Source: Atopostipes sp963558565
Lineage (GTDB): Bacteria; Bacillota; Bacilli; Lactobacillales; Carnobacteriaceae_A
NCBI GenBank assembly: GCA_963558565.1
Contig: CAUWGX010000015.1
Coordinates: forward strand, 1 to 42,466
Reading direction: 5' to 3'
DNA: 42,466 nt
Both the position numbers and the translations under genes were made by a program. The notes beneath the pieces are model-generated. The model worked only from the letters and a program-made list of their open reading frames with translations, made no database searches and was not told where the DNA came from. Positions 26,105 to 33,021 of this stretch are shown here, piece after piece. Within the stretch, counting starts at the first letter, position 1. Each line of letters starts with the position of its first letter.

Positions 26105-26176
26105 CCCGTACCTATGGTGAATTGGCTGAAACAGTATGAGTAATGGGAATATGAGCAATCAGATGAGAGTGAAAGA

Positions 26177-26338
26177 GTCATTGTCAATAAAATTCGTGGC
26201 GAACATTATGGTGGCATTATTGAATCGACTTATATGCATGATTTTAAGTATTGTTCCTGCAGAAAAGTAGGCGTTGATGGTGGGCATGAATACCAAAGAA
26301 TTTTATACCCTCGTCAATCATTCCCCAAAAAAGCATGA
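26177..26338 (+). pseudogene. remnant of a small zinc-ribbon-like protein (DUF7695-like)
   Basis: The plus-strand frame reads VIVNKIRGEHYGGIIEST, then YMHDFKYCSCRKVGVDGG, then HEYQRILYPRQSF before a stop. This resembles small hypothetical proteins with a KC.HCG.IIES...HDFK.CSCG...VDGGHDYLRR pattern. Here the first CxxC has been lost (GEHYGG), and upstream frames contain stops. The family assignment is from memory and modest. The surrounding 26105-26515 shows no other gene. Confidence 0.45.
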
Positions 26339-26515
26339 TTAGTAAGCCTTTTTTCTGTTTCTTACTTGATTAATTGGCTAAAAGAGCTAGGTATAACAAC
26401 TGGCGGATGTGTCTTGTGACAATCGAGCTGTTTATAGTAAGTACTTAGAATCTAGTTGAAATTGGTTCTATTAAGATTACTTGTAAATTATATCCGGAAA
26501 TGTTTTCATCGATTT

Positions 26516-26551
26516 AAAAACCCTCACTTGAAGAAAAAAGTGAGGGTTTTT
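26516..26551. terminator. bidirectional terminator downstream of the ABC exporter gene
   Basis: A perfect 14-bp stem AAAAACCCTCACTT/AAGTGAGGGTTTTT with a short A-rich loop and T's on both strands lies 90 bp past the exporter stop. Confidence 0.9.
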
Positions 26552-26639
26552 AAATTAATGAAGTAAGCTCATCTTAAATAACGAATCTTCAAAATTACAG
26601 TATTAAGTAAGAATGATTTTAGAGACTAAATAAATGATA

Positions 26640-28271
26640 TTATTTTTTAACAAGACGGTTGTCTTCTAAATTATAATGTTGGATATTATAATTTATTAAT
26701 TCTTCTTCAGGATAGTTATGAGCAATTTCAATCACGGTACTTGGCAAAGTCCACAGTACTTCTCTTATTTTAGCGGCTCCTTGTTTATCAAGTGCAGAAG
26801 TTGCCTCATCTACTAATAAGATCTTTTTGTTATGTAATAATGCACGAGCAATTTCAACACGTTGTTTTTGTCCGCCAGACAGTTCCGAACCAGCTTCACC
26901 GAATACGGAATATAGACTATCCCTTCCTAGTTCATTTATTAATCCAACCTGTTCTAACACTTCTAAACACTCTTCATCAGAGAACTCTTTTCCTAACGAT
27001 AAATTGAATTTGAGAGTATTTGAAAATATAAAAGGATCTTGGTTAATCCTAGCAATTAAATTGTACTTATGAACTTCTTTGGAAGATACTATCTGTGCAT
27101 TATTTTGGCTAGAGTATTGGATTGATCCTTGTTTCGGTTCAAAATATCCTTGCAGTAAGTTTAAAATTGTAGTCTTTCCACTCCCTGATTTCCCCGTTAT
27201 TAAGATTTTTGATTTATAAGGAATTTCTAGAGAAACGTTATCTAGGATTAATTGATTACCAAAGCTAAAAGAGACACGATTTAATTCGATGTTTGGTGCT
27301 TTAATATTATCTAAAGAGTTTTGGAAATATTCATCCAGATAAATAGTTTCATCTATATCATAAGTGATTTTTTCACGTATTGGTTCGGTAGTTTTCATTG
27401 TATTTAAACTACTGGCAACATTACGCAAAGGTCCGACTACTCGATCATTGGCTAGCATCATTGCAATTACATCTGAGGCTTCAGCACGATTATTTATAAC
27501 TAGAAATAAACCAATTATCGCAGGAATCATAAAGCTTAAAGTAGATAAAATCCATGAAGCATATTGAGCTCCTATTTGTGAATTTCCGACTGCTTCAAAT
27601 GCTTCCTCAGATTCGCTAAGTTGATCTGTTGTATTAGCAATTACTTCTGGTTCTACGTTATATGTTTTAATAGTAGTTATACTGTTAAACAAATCTGTTG
27701 CTTTCTGAACGAACTTTTGACTTTGAATCGTCCAAATTGACGAATTACTTGTAATATTCTTTCCAAAAAATTTGTTACTAAGCATTGGTAACATAGAAAA
27801 CCCTATAAAAAGGATAGCTAATTGACTATTGAGAAACATCATGTATAGCGTTGAAAAGACACTCATTGATAATTTATAAATTGTGTCAAAAATTAATAAA
27901 AAATAATTTGTTTCAAGTAATTTGAATTCATTTAATAGGACAGAAATTTTATCACTTGCTTTATCTTCCAACGTCCCCTTTTTAACTTCTTCAATAAGAT
28001 AGCGCTCTTTAAGTTGAAAATTGAAATGTTTTAAAGCTCTGTTTTTTGCTCGTTCGCTAATATAAACCCCTGTATACACTACTGTATATCCTGATATACT
28101 TAAAATTCCAAACCGTAATACCTCAGAAAGCGTAGTTTCATTCGTAAATTTTGAAATATAAGAAAATACCTGTGCATTAACAATTCCATCAAAAGAAGCA
28201 ATAATTAAAGAAATAACCAGCACTAACAGTACTCTTTTAGGAATAGTTTTTACAATCTTACTAATTGTCAT
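26640..28271 (-). CDS. ABC transporter, fused permease-ATPase (LanT-like peptide exporter)
   Basis: A 543-residue half-transporter. A six-helix type-I exporter domain spans residues 1 to about 300 without an N-terminal C39 peptidase. The ATPase follows with Walker A GKSGSGKT near 358, Q-loop RINQDPFIFSN, signature LSGGQKQR near 463, Walker B ILLVDEATSALD and switch IEIAHN. All catalytic residues are present. Its ATG overlaps the stop of the LanC-like fragment upstream by ATGA, so it was the next gene of a lanthionine synthetase operon. Class III lanthipeptide exporters lack the peptidase domain, which fits. Confidence 0.85.
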   Translation of the reverse strand: MTISKIVKTIPKRVLLVLVISLIIASFDGIVNAQVFSYISKFTNETTLSEVLRFGILSISGYTVVYTGVYISERAKNRALKHFNFQLKERYLIEEVKKGTLEDKASDKISVLLNEFKLLETNYFLLIFDTIYKLSMSVFSTLYMMFLNSQLAILFIGFSMLPMLSNKFFGKNITSNSSIWTIQSQKFVQKATDLFNSITTIKTYNVEPEVIANTTDQLSESEEAFEAVGNSQIGAQYASWILSTLSFMIPAIIGLFLVINNRAEASDVIAMMLANDRVVGPLRNVASSLNTMKTTEPIREKITYDIDETIYLDEYFQNSLDNIKAPNIELNRVSFSFGNQLILDNVSLEIPYKSKILITGKSGSGKTTILNLLQGYFEPKQGSIQYSSQNNAQIVSSKEVHKYNLIARINQDPFIFSNTLKFNLSLGKEFSDEECLEVLEQVGLINELGRDSLYSVFGEAGSELSGGQKQRVEIARALLHNKKILLVDEATSALDKQGAAKIREVLWTLPSTVIEIAHNYPEEELINYNIQHYNLEDNRLVKK

Positions 28272-28699
28272 AATTCATTAACCTCGTTCCCAACATCGAA
28301 AACAAACAAGGGGTTATACTCACTATTAAATTTATATTTTTTAAATGTTGTTAAGATCCCTAGTATACCCGAACCATAATCTAACGATGTTTTATGTAAT
28401 TGATCTGCCATAAAGATGACCTCACTTGATGAAATATTTATTTTTTATCTAACAAATAATTAATTTTACTCTTGATTATAATCAATTTAAAGTATCAATT
28501 ATTCCTGCCATTCCTCGATAATATTCATAATATATTGTGCTATCTGTATCAATTTTCCGTACTGGCCAATGAGCAAATTTTTCTATTTTCTTATTTTTTT
28601 ATATTCTAAAAAGATAATGACAACCTTCAATATTCCTGATGTATCGACTGTTAAATATGGACAGTTAATTAAATCTTCTTTTTTTTCAGGGAATACTAA
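28268..28699 (-). pseudogene. decayed C-terminal LanC-like domain of a lanthipeptide synthetase (LanKC-type)
   Basis: Three minus-strand pieces, in two different frames and separated by stops, align in order with the end of a LanC-like cyclase. They are VFPEKKEDLINCPYLTVDTSG, then KFAHWPVRKIDTDSTIYY with YYRGMAGIIDTL, then ADQLHKTSLDYGSGILGIL to the terminal stop. CPYL..GTSG, RGMAG and DYGSGILGI are typical LanC/LanKC motifs. At least one frameshift and several in-frame stops separate the pieces. The kinase and lyase domains, about 700 residues, are absent: only 50 bp separate the fragment from the precursor gene. The last piece overlaps the exporter start by ATGA. The LanKC rather than LanM assignment rests on the class III precursor. 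Confidence 0.72.
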
Positions 28700-28748
28700 C
28701 TTACCCTTTTACCACTTTTTAGAAATTATTATGATTAGAATAATCCGG

Positions 28749-28850
28749 TTAGTTATAACATCTGTTGCTAATTGAAGAAATCAATAAAATTTCTAATCGC
28801 TCTTTAAAACTTTTGACTGGCAACTTTTGCAAACCTAATACTGCTCCCAT
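28749..28850 (-). CDS. putative class III lanthipeptide precursor (33 aa)
   Basis: A 33-residue peptide preceded by a perfect AAGGAGGTGA ribosome site (28855-28864), 7 nt from GGAGG to ATG. The leader starts MGAVLGLQKLPV, matching the conserved (I/V)LxLQ(K/x)L motif that class III synthetases bind. An amphipathic helix (KSFKERLEILL) follows. The core ISSISNRCYN contains S-x-x-S-x-x-C, the spacing pattern from which labionin or lanthionine rings form. It is followed by LanC-like remnants and a LanT-like exporter, and preceded by a strong promoter with a palindromic operator. The ORF is intact, although the local synthetase is not. Seen: motifs and site. Inferred: product class. Confidence 0.75.
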   Translation of the reverse strand: MGAVLGLQKLPVKSFKERLEILLISSISNRCYN

Positions 28851-28897
28851 TCTATCACCTCCTTACCTTTCTAACATCATTAATCTTGATACTTTTA

Positions 28898-28926
28898 AAA
28901 TTACCACACCTTTATTTTAATTTCAA
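28898..28926 (-). promoter_or_regulatory. promoter of the lanthipeptide precursor operon
   Basis: On the minus strand TTGAAA (28921-28926) and TAATTT (28898-28903) are 17 bp apart, starting about 41 nt upstream of the precursor ATG. The 21-bp palindrome abuts its -35. Confidence 0.72.
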
Positions 28927-28947
28927 TAGGAATATTAAATATTCCTA
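28927..28947. promoter_or_regulatory. 21-bp perfect palindromic operator between divergent promoters
   Basis: TAGGAATATT-A-AATATTCCTA is a perfect 10+1+10 inverted repeat. Its edge touches the precursor -35, putting its centre near -46 there and about -59 for the regulator promoter. This is the expected place for an activator such as the adjacent PlcR/TprA-type protein. Confidence 0.75.
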
Positions 28948-28960
28948 ATATAATTTTAAT

Positions 28961-28989
28961 TTGATATACATTTTTTACTAATGTATAAT
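28961..28989 (+). promoter_or_regulatory. promoter of the TPR regulator gene
   Basis: TTGATA (28961-28966) and perfect TATAAT (28984-28989) are 17 bp apart, with transcription starting near 28996. Confidence 0.8.
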
Positions 28990-29031
28990 AGAAATATAGA
29001 ATATAATCTCAGAGTAACAGAGGGAATTGAA

Positions 29032-29913
29032 ATGAAAATTGGGGACTTAATAAAAAGAAGACGTAAACAGATTGGAATAACTCAAAAAGAATTAGCAAAT
29101 GGTCTTTGCACACAGGGCACCATCAGTAAAATTGAAAAAGATACTCTTATGCCCAGTAGTTCTTTATTAAAAGAACTTGCTGATCGATTAGAGGTTTCTA
29201 TTTCATATTTTTATGGAGATCCGACAACTTCTATAAACGATAATCGTGTAAATAATCTAATTAAAGAAGTTCAGTTAGCTTTAAATCAGAATGAAAATGA
29301 AAAGGTTCTAAAATTACTAAAACAAAATCAACGTCTTATAGATTCTCTCTTTGATACCAAACAAAGAGATTATTTCAAAATGGTTCAAGCACATTTAGAT
29401 TACTATCTGTTTGAGAAGAAAGAAACAGCAATCTGTCAATTGAATTCATTATTGGAAGTTCAACAAATCGATATTGCACTAAAAATAGACGTTCTTTGTA
29501 TACTTGGGATTATCCATTACGAGGAAAAACGATTCAAAAAAGCCAATAACTATTTTGAAAAAGCAATAGCTTTATTTAATGATAGTGTTCTATTTGAAGT
29601 ACGAGCTCGAACGTTATATAACTACGCTTTAAATCTAGAGGACTTGGGGCAAGATAAAAAAGCAATGGATATCACCCTAGAAGGGATCGAATTATTAAAA
29701 AAATATCAATCAATGTATATTTTAGGTTATTTTTATTCGTATAAAGGATATCTATTCGACAAATTTAATGATATTGATGAAGCACTTAGAGCCTATGGAA
29801 GTGCTGCAGTAATCTTTGATATATTAAATTATACAAAAATGCATGCATTTGTTAGAGTAAATTTATCAGAATTAACTCAAAAAAAGGAGGATACGCATGA
29901 ACAAAGCAATTAA
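29032..29913 (+). CDS. peptide-responsive transcriptional regulator, PlcR/TprA type (HTH + TPR)
   Basis: A 293-residue RRNPP-class regulator. An XRE helix-turn-helix at about residues 1-65 (IGDLIKRRRKQIGITQKELANG, TISKIEKD) is followed by TPR-like helical repeats to the end, including EKRFKKANNYFEKAIALF and AVIFDILNYTKMHAF. The length and the FDIL..T..HA ending resemble PlcR. The start at 29032 is chosen for AGAGGG 7 nt upstream. It is divergent from the lanthipeptide genes across a palindrome, and its 3' end overlaps a small exported-peptide gene by 17 bp. S. pneumoniae TprA-PhrA, which controls a lantibiotic cluster, is the closest described logic. The peptide probably binds the TPR groove. 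Confidence 0.85.
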   Translation: MKIGDLIKRRRKQIGITQKELANGLCTQGTISKIEKDTLMPSSSLLKELADRLEVSISYFYGDPTTSINDNRVNNLIKEVQLALNQNENEKVLKLLKQNQRLIDSLFDTKQRDYFKMVQAHLDYYLFEKKETAICQLNSLLEVQQIDIALKIDVLCILGIIHYEEKRFKKANNYFEKAIALFNDSVLFEVRARTLYNYALNLEDLGQDKKAMDITLEGIELLKKYQSMYILGYFYSYKGYLFDKFNDIDEALRAYGSAAVIFDILNYTKMHAFVRVNLSELTQKKEDTHEQSN

Positions 29914-30025
29914 AAAACTAATAACTATTACAATGGTATTATCTATATCATTAGTTTCATTAGGATTCAGTCCGTTAAATGAGAAGCCCCCGCCAGTTCC
30001 CCAAAGTGATACTACAAATATTTAA
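29897..30025 (+). CDS. signalling pro-peptide (PapR/PhrA-like)
   Basis: A 42-residue peptide with a strong AAGGAGG site 6 nt upstream, starting inside the regulator gene. A lysine-rich start and hydrophobic core (MNKAIKKLITITMVLSISLV) form a Sec signal peptide. The tail SPLNEKPPPVPQSDTTNI follows. In PapR and PhrA systems the C-terminal 5-10 residues, after secretion and trimming, are re-imported by Opp and bind the cognate regulator. Here the last residues (for example PQSDTTNI) are the candidate pheromone. The overlap with the regulator supports a cognate pair. The mature form is inferred. Confidence 0.8.
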   Translation: MNKAIKKLITITMVLSISLVSLGFSPLNEKPPPVPQSDTTNI

Positions 30026-30119
30026 TTTAAAAGAAAAAGGCACTCATATTATATTTTTCAAAAGAAAATATTATTGCTGTTTATAGAATAGCCAATTTGC
30101 CTTCTAATAAAATATAAAA

Positions 30120-30139
30120 TGGATTGGACGTCCAATCCA
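30120..30139. other. 20-bp perfect palindrome
   Basis: TGGATTGGACGTCCAATCCA is self-complementary without a loop. It lies 95 bp after the signal-peptide stop, without a T-run, so it is more like a protein site or a cruciform than a terminator. The remainder of 30026-30223 is AT-rich and shows no gene. Confidence 0.6.
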
Positions 30140-30223
30140 CCTATTTACATTTAAACATAAGTGTTGAGAATATATTTGAGCACTCTCCACATCAAAAACA
30201 ACGGTAAATCGCTCACTTTGATG

Positions 30224-30594
30224 TGTCCCCCGAAAGTTAGAGTAAAAAATCTAACTTAACGGGGGGTTATTTTTATGGAAAAATATTCATAATAATTTAA
30301 ACGAAATATTGTAGAAGTATACTTTCAAGGTACTTTAGGAACTCCTTCATTCGCTCAGAAATCTCAGGTGTCCGCACCTTTTTTGATTCGAAAATGGATC
30401 AATTAATTCCAGAAATATAAGGAAGAAACTATTTCACACACCGCACTAAAAATAAATTGGAGAAATATATTCACGATTACAATATGAAACGAGTGAAAAA
30501 AATGGAGTGGCTTATCTCCGATTGCATTTCGAAAACAAGCCACTCCATTAGCTGCATAATATTTGATTAAACAAACGCCAACTTTTGGGGTTCG
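30224..30594 (+). mobile_element. IS3-family deletion derivative (MITE-like), copy C
   Basis: Same structure as copy A: left end TGTCCCCCGAAAGTTAGAGT, stopped OrfA fragment, the same internal junction, OrfB tail and right end CGCCAACTTTTGGGGTTC. The OrfB tail is almost base-for-base identical to copy A, while the OrfA part is more diverged. It closes the right side of the lanthipeptide island. Confidence 0.82.
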
Positions 30595-30645
30595 ATACAG
30601 ACTAATCATAGAAACCGTCTTTTTTTATTTATCTAAATTGTCTTT

Positions 30646-31506
30646 TTATGCTGCTACTTCGCTAGCTAATGACTGCAAACCAAGATAAAAGCCAAATAAT
30701 GTGTCGTAGCCTGAAGTATGACCATAGCGACCGATATTTTTAATTAACGCATTCACTTCTTCTTTCGTTGCTGTTTCTACATTCAAAATTAACGAAATAA
30801 ATAGACTACTGACATAGCCTGCCAACAACGCTTGGTAATGAGCAGCACTAATATCTGTGGTACTTTTATCTTTAAGGGCTTTTTCCACTATTTGATCAAA
30901 CGAATCCTGACGATTAAAAGCCTTTCTAACCATCGTATAACCCAATAGCATATCGTCTCCACTCGGGGTCAAGCCTTGTCCTCTTCCGATCAAATAAACG
31001 ACAGCTTCCTCTACGCTCTTCTCATCTTGTTGCGGAAGAGTCTGTAACGTCTGAAAGGTTGCCTGCGTTTGCTTTTCATTTTTCAGCCCGATTTTTTCAG
31101 CAAATGTAAAAGAATCCAGCCCAGCATACATCCCTGTTTGCGTAATCTCTTTTTGAGATAATTGAAGGTCTGGAATCGATAAATCGGTCGTTCCTAGTTC
31201 AGAAAGATCCACTTCCAGTACTTCTTGTATCGTGTAAAATGTAATGTGTTCCCCCTGGACACGGACAAGGTCTCCTGGTTTAGCAGCGCTTACTAATTGT
31301 TTCATCGTTTCTTGGTTCAAAATACAACCATAAGCAGATAAAGTCATCCCTTGCGAAGAAAAATTAATTAAATCTCCATCTACCATGATATTAAAACTTG
31401 TTTTAAATACACTATGCACTTTGCCCATTTTTCTTTTATCTGACAAAAAGTGAGCTAAATACTGACTCTTTGTCTCTTCACTCGGAACATAAAGATTCTT
31501 CTTCAT
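30646..31506 (-). CDS. allH: DUF2877 protein, AllH-like
   Basis: A 286-residue protein with the DUF2877 hallmark YLIGRGQGLTPSGDDMLLGYTM near residues 165-186 and IGRYGHTSGYDTLFGFYLGL at the C-terminus. AllH is one of three proteins (AllF/FdrA, AllG, AllH) linked to oxamate carbamoyltransferase activity in anaerobic allantoin use; the family is also found with other carbamoyl-type pathways. TAGGAG precedes the ATG. It follows fdrA on the same strand, but the DUF1116/AllG gene that normally sits between them is missing, so the complex may not work as described. Confidence 0.82.
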   Translation of the reverse strand: MKKNLYVPSEETKSQYLAHFLSDKRKMGKVHSVFKTSFNIMVDGDLINFSSQGMTLSAYGCILNQETMKQLVSAAKPGDLVRVQGEHITFYTIQEVLEVDLSELGTTDLSIPDLQLSQKEITQTGMYAGLDSFTFAEKIGLKNEKQTQATFQTLQTLPQQDEKSVEEAVVYLIGRGQGLTPSGDDMLLGYTMVRKAFNRQDSFDQIVEKALKDKSTTDISAAHYQALLAGYVSSLFISLILNVETATKEEVNALIKNIGRYGHTSGYDTLFGFYLGLQSLASEVAA

Positions 31507-31609
31507 CTACTACAACTCCTACTCATCATTATCACTGAAATCATTCCCTCAAGCAGTCGCTCATTGTTAACTTAACGAAGATCGGCAGCCGTTGCAATTT
31601 CTTTGCCTT

Positions 31610-32740
31610 TTACTGCTCCTCAAGGTGTACAACCTCTCCTCCGAATGCCTGAACTCTTTCTCCGATATTTTTAAAACCGACGTTAATGATCTGCGGTTTT
31701 GAAGTCAACAAATCATGTAAAGGTCCACTTTCTGAAGGGATTTTTTGTGTTTTTCCTGTGTATTCTTTAAAGGCTTTAGATATTTCTTCTCTTTCGTCTC
31801 CGAAAGCTAATGCCACAGCCATTTGGGCACCTGCTGCAAAAGTATCAGCTCGATAAATATTTCCCTCACGCTCTGTAGATTTTTCTTCGGAACAGATCAC
31901 AACCACAGGTTTTGAAAGACTCTGTAATAAACGAGTCATTTTTTCATGTCTTTTTGGAGCGGAGGATTGAGAAACAACCACTAAAACATCGGTCGCGCTA
32001 TGATGTTCCAAAGCCACTAGAGCATCCCACGTCGTTGTTGCCTTTACTTTCTTGGTTAGGTCTCGTTCGCCGGTAGGAATCGCATGCATTACGCCACCCT
32101 CTAAGTGATCGATGTTAGACACGACCTCTTGAATACCAGCGTCGGAAGTTCCAACGACTCCTATATTTCCTGGCCGCACTTCAGGCATGAAACCTAAAGG
32201 AACACCGCTGATCAAACCGGATAGGCTCTTTGGTCCCATGAGCAATAAGCCTTTTTTATGCGCTTTATCTTTTAGGTGCTCTTCCTCTTCAATCGAGATT
32301 TCCTCACTCATAACGAAAACGTGCAGATGCTGCTCAAGAGCTTCTTCAATGGCCGTAACCGCTTCTTCGCCTACAGTTGAAATTAGAGCTAAATTTGCTT
32401 CAGGTACAGTTTCTTTTGCTTGTTCCCAACTTGTAGCTGTCTTTAAATCATCCGCATTTTCAGCAACAGAGGGTCGCTGTATATAATCCTCGACTCTTTT
32501 CATCACTTGATTCATCACGGATTCATCTTCCGCCTCAATCGCTACTACCATATCGTTCGGCCCTGCTTTTTCTACATCCTCATTATAAAGCCCCGCTTCT
32601 TTCAATACCTCTTTATTCGCATCTGTTCCTAACATCACTTGTGCTTGATCAACGCCTTCTGTTGTATTGACTGCTTTCGTGAGTATCGTCAAATTGATTG
32701 AATCACGGTATCTATTTTTTCTTATATGAGTGAAAATCAT
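31610..32740 (-). CDS. fdrA: FdrA/AllF family protein, shortened
   Basis: A 376-residue protein aligned with the N-terminal half of FdrA: FTHIRKNRYRDSINLTILTKAV start, EANLALISTVGEEA, GLLLMGPKSLSGLISGVPLGF, NIGVVGTSDAGIQEV. It then reaches the family's C-terminal block early (PQIINVGFKNIGERVQAFGG, VVHLEEQ stop). E. coli FdrA is about 555 residues. The second CoA-ligase-like segment, roughly 150 residues, is missing, and the usual VVHxxWxPxAGG end is cut short. In the 103 bp before allH a frame reading GAVKGKEIATAADLR to a stop may be a remnant. An internal deletion or a natural short form are both possible. GGAGGGAGAGG precedes the ATG. Confidence 0.75.
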   Translation of the reverse strand: MIFTHIRKNRYRDSINLTILTKAVNTTEGVDQAQVMLGTDANKEVLKEAGLYNEDVEKAGPNDMVVAIEAEDESVMNQVMKRVEDYIQRPSVAENADDLKTATSWEQAKETVPEANLALISTVGEEAVTAIEEALEQHLHVFVMSEEISIEEEEHLKDKAHKKGLLLMGPKSLSGLISGVPLGFMPEVRPGNIGVVGTSDAGIQEVVSNIDHLEGGVMHAIPTGERDLTKKVKATTTWDALVALEHHSATDVLVVVSQSSAPKRHEKMTRLLQSLSKPVVVICSEEKSTEREGNIYRADTFAAGAQMAVALAFGDEREEISKAFKEYTGKTQKIPSESGPLHDLLTSKPQIINVGFKNIGERVQAFGGEVVHLEEQ

Positions 32741-33021
32741 TCTTGTTACCTCTCCCTCCAGTATACTATACGTCAGCTCTATTTAATTTATTTTATCAAC
32801 AAAAGGCCAAGATTAAATATTAAACGCATTATAAAGAGACCATTTCTCATAAGGAGTTTTGTTTCATTGATTACTGATTAAAAGCTATAGTTTCTCCTCA
32901 AAATTAATTGTTTTAAAATAACTCATTTTAAATCTTTATTCTCTTAAAAAATAACAAAAACAGATAGAAGTAAACGTGCCCTCCTAACTGTTTTTATTAT
33001 TCTTTATAGTTGATATATTTT

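Noticed and set aside
26640..28271. A drug-efflux or cysteine-export ABC half-transporter unrelated to lanthipeptides
   Set aside because: Sequence alone cannot exclude it, but the ATGA overlap with a LanC-like remnant and the precursor upstream make a LanT-like role more likely.
28569..28775. 68-codon plus-strand ORF
   Set aside because: It is the antisense of the LanC-like remnant and the 3' end of the precursor gene, lacks a ribosome site and reads as low-complexity hydrophobic sequence.
24147..30594. A functional composite transposon
   Set aside because: The flanking copies are internal-deletion derivatives without an intact transposase and lie in the same orientation; no target duplication was seen around the pair.
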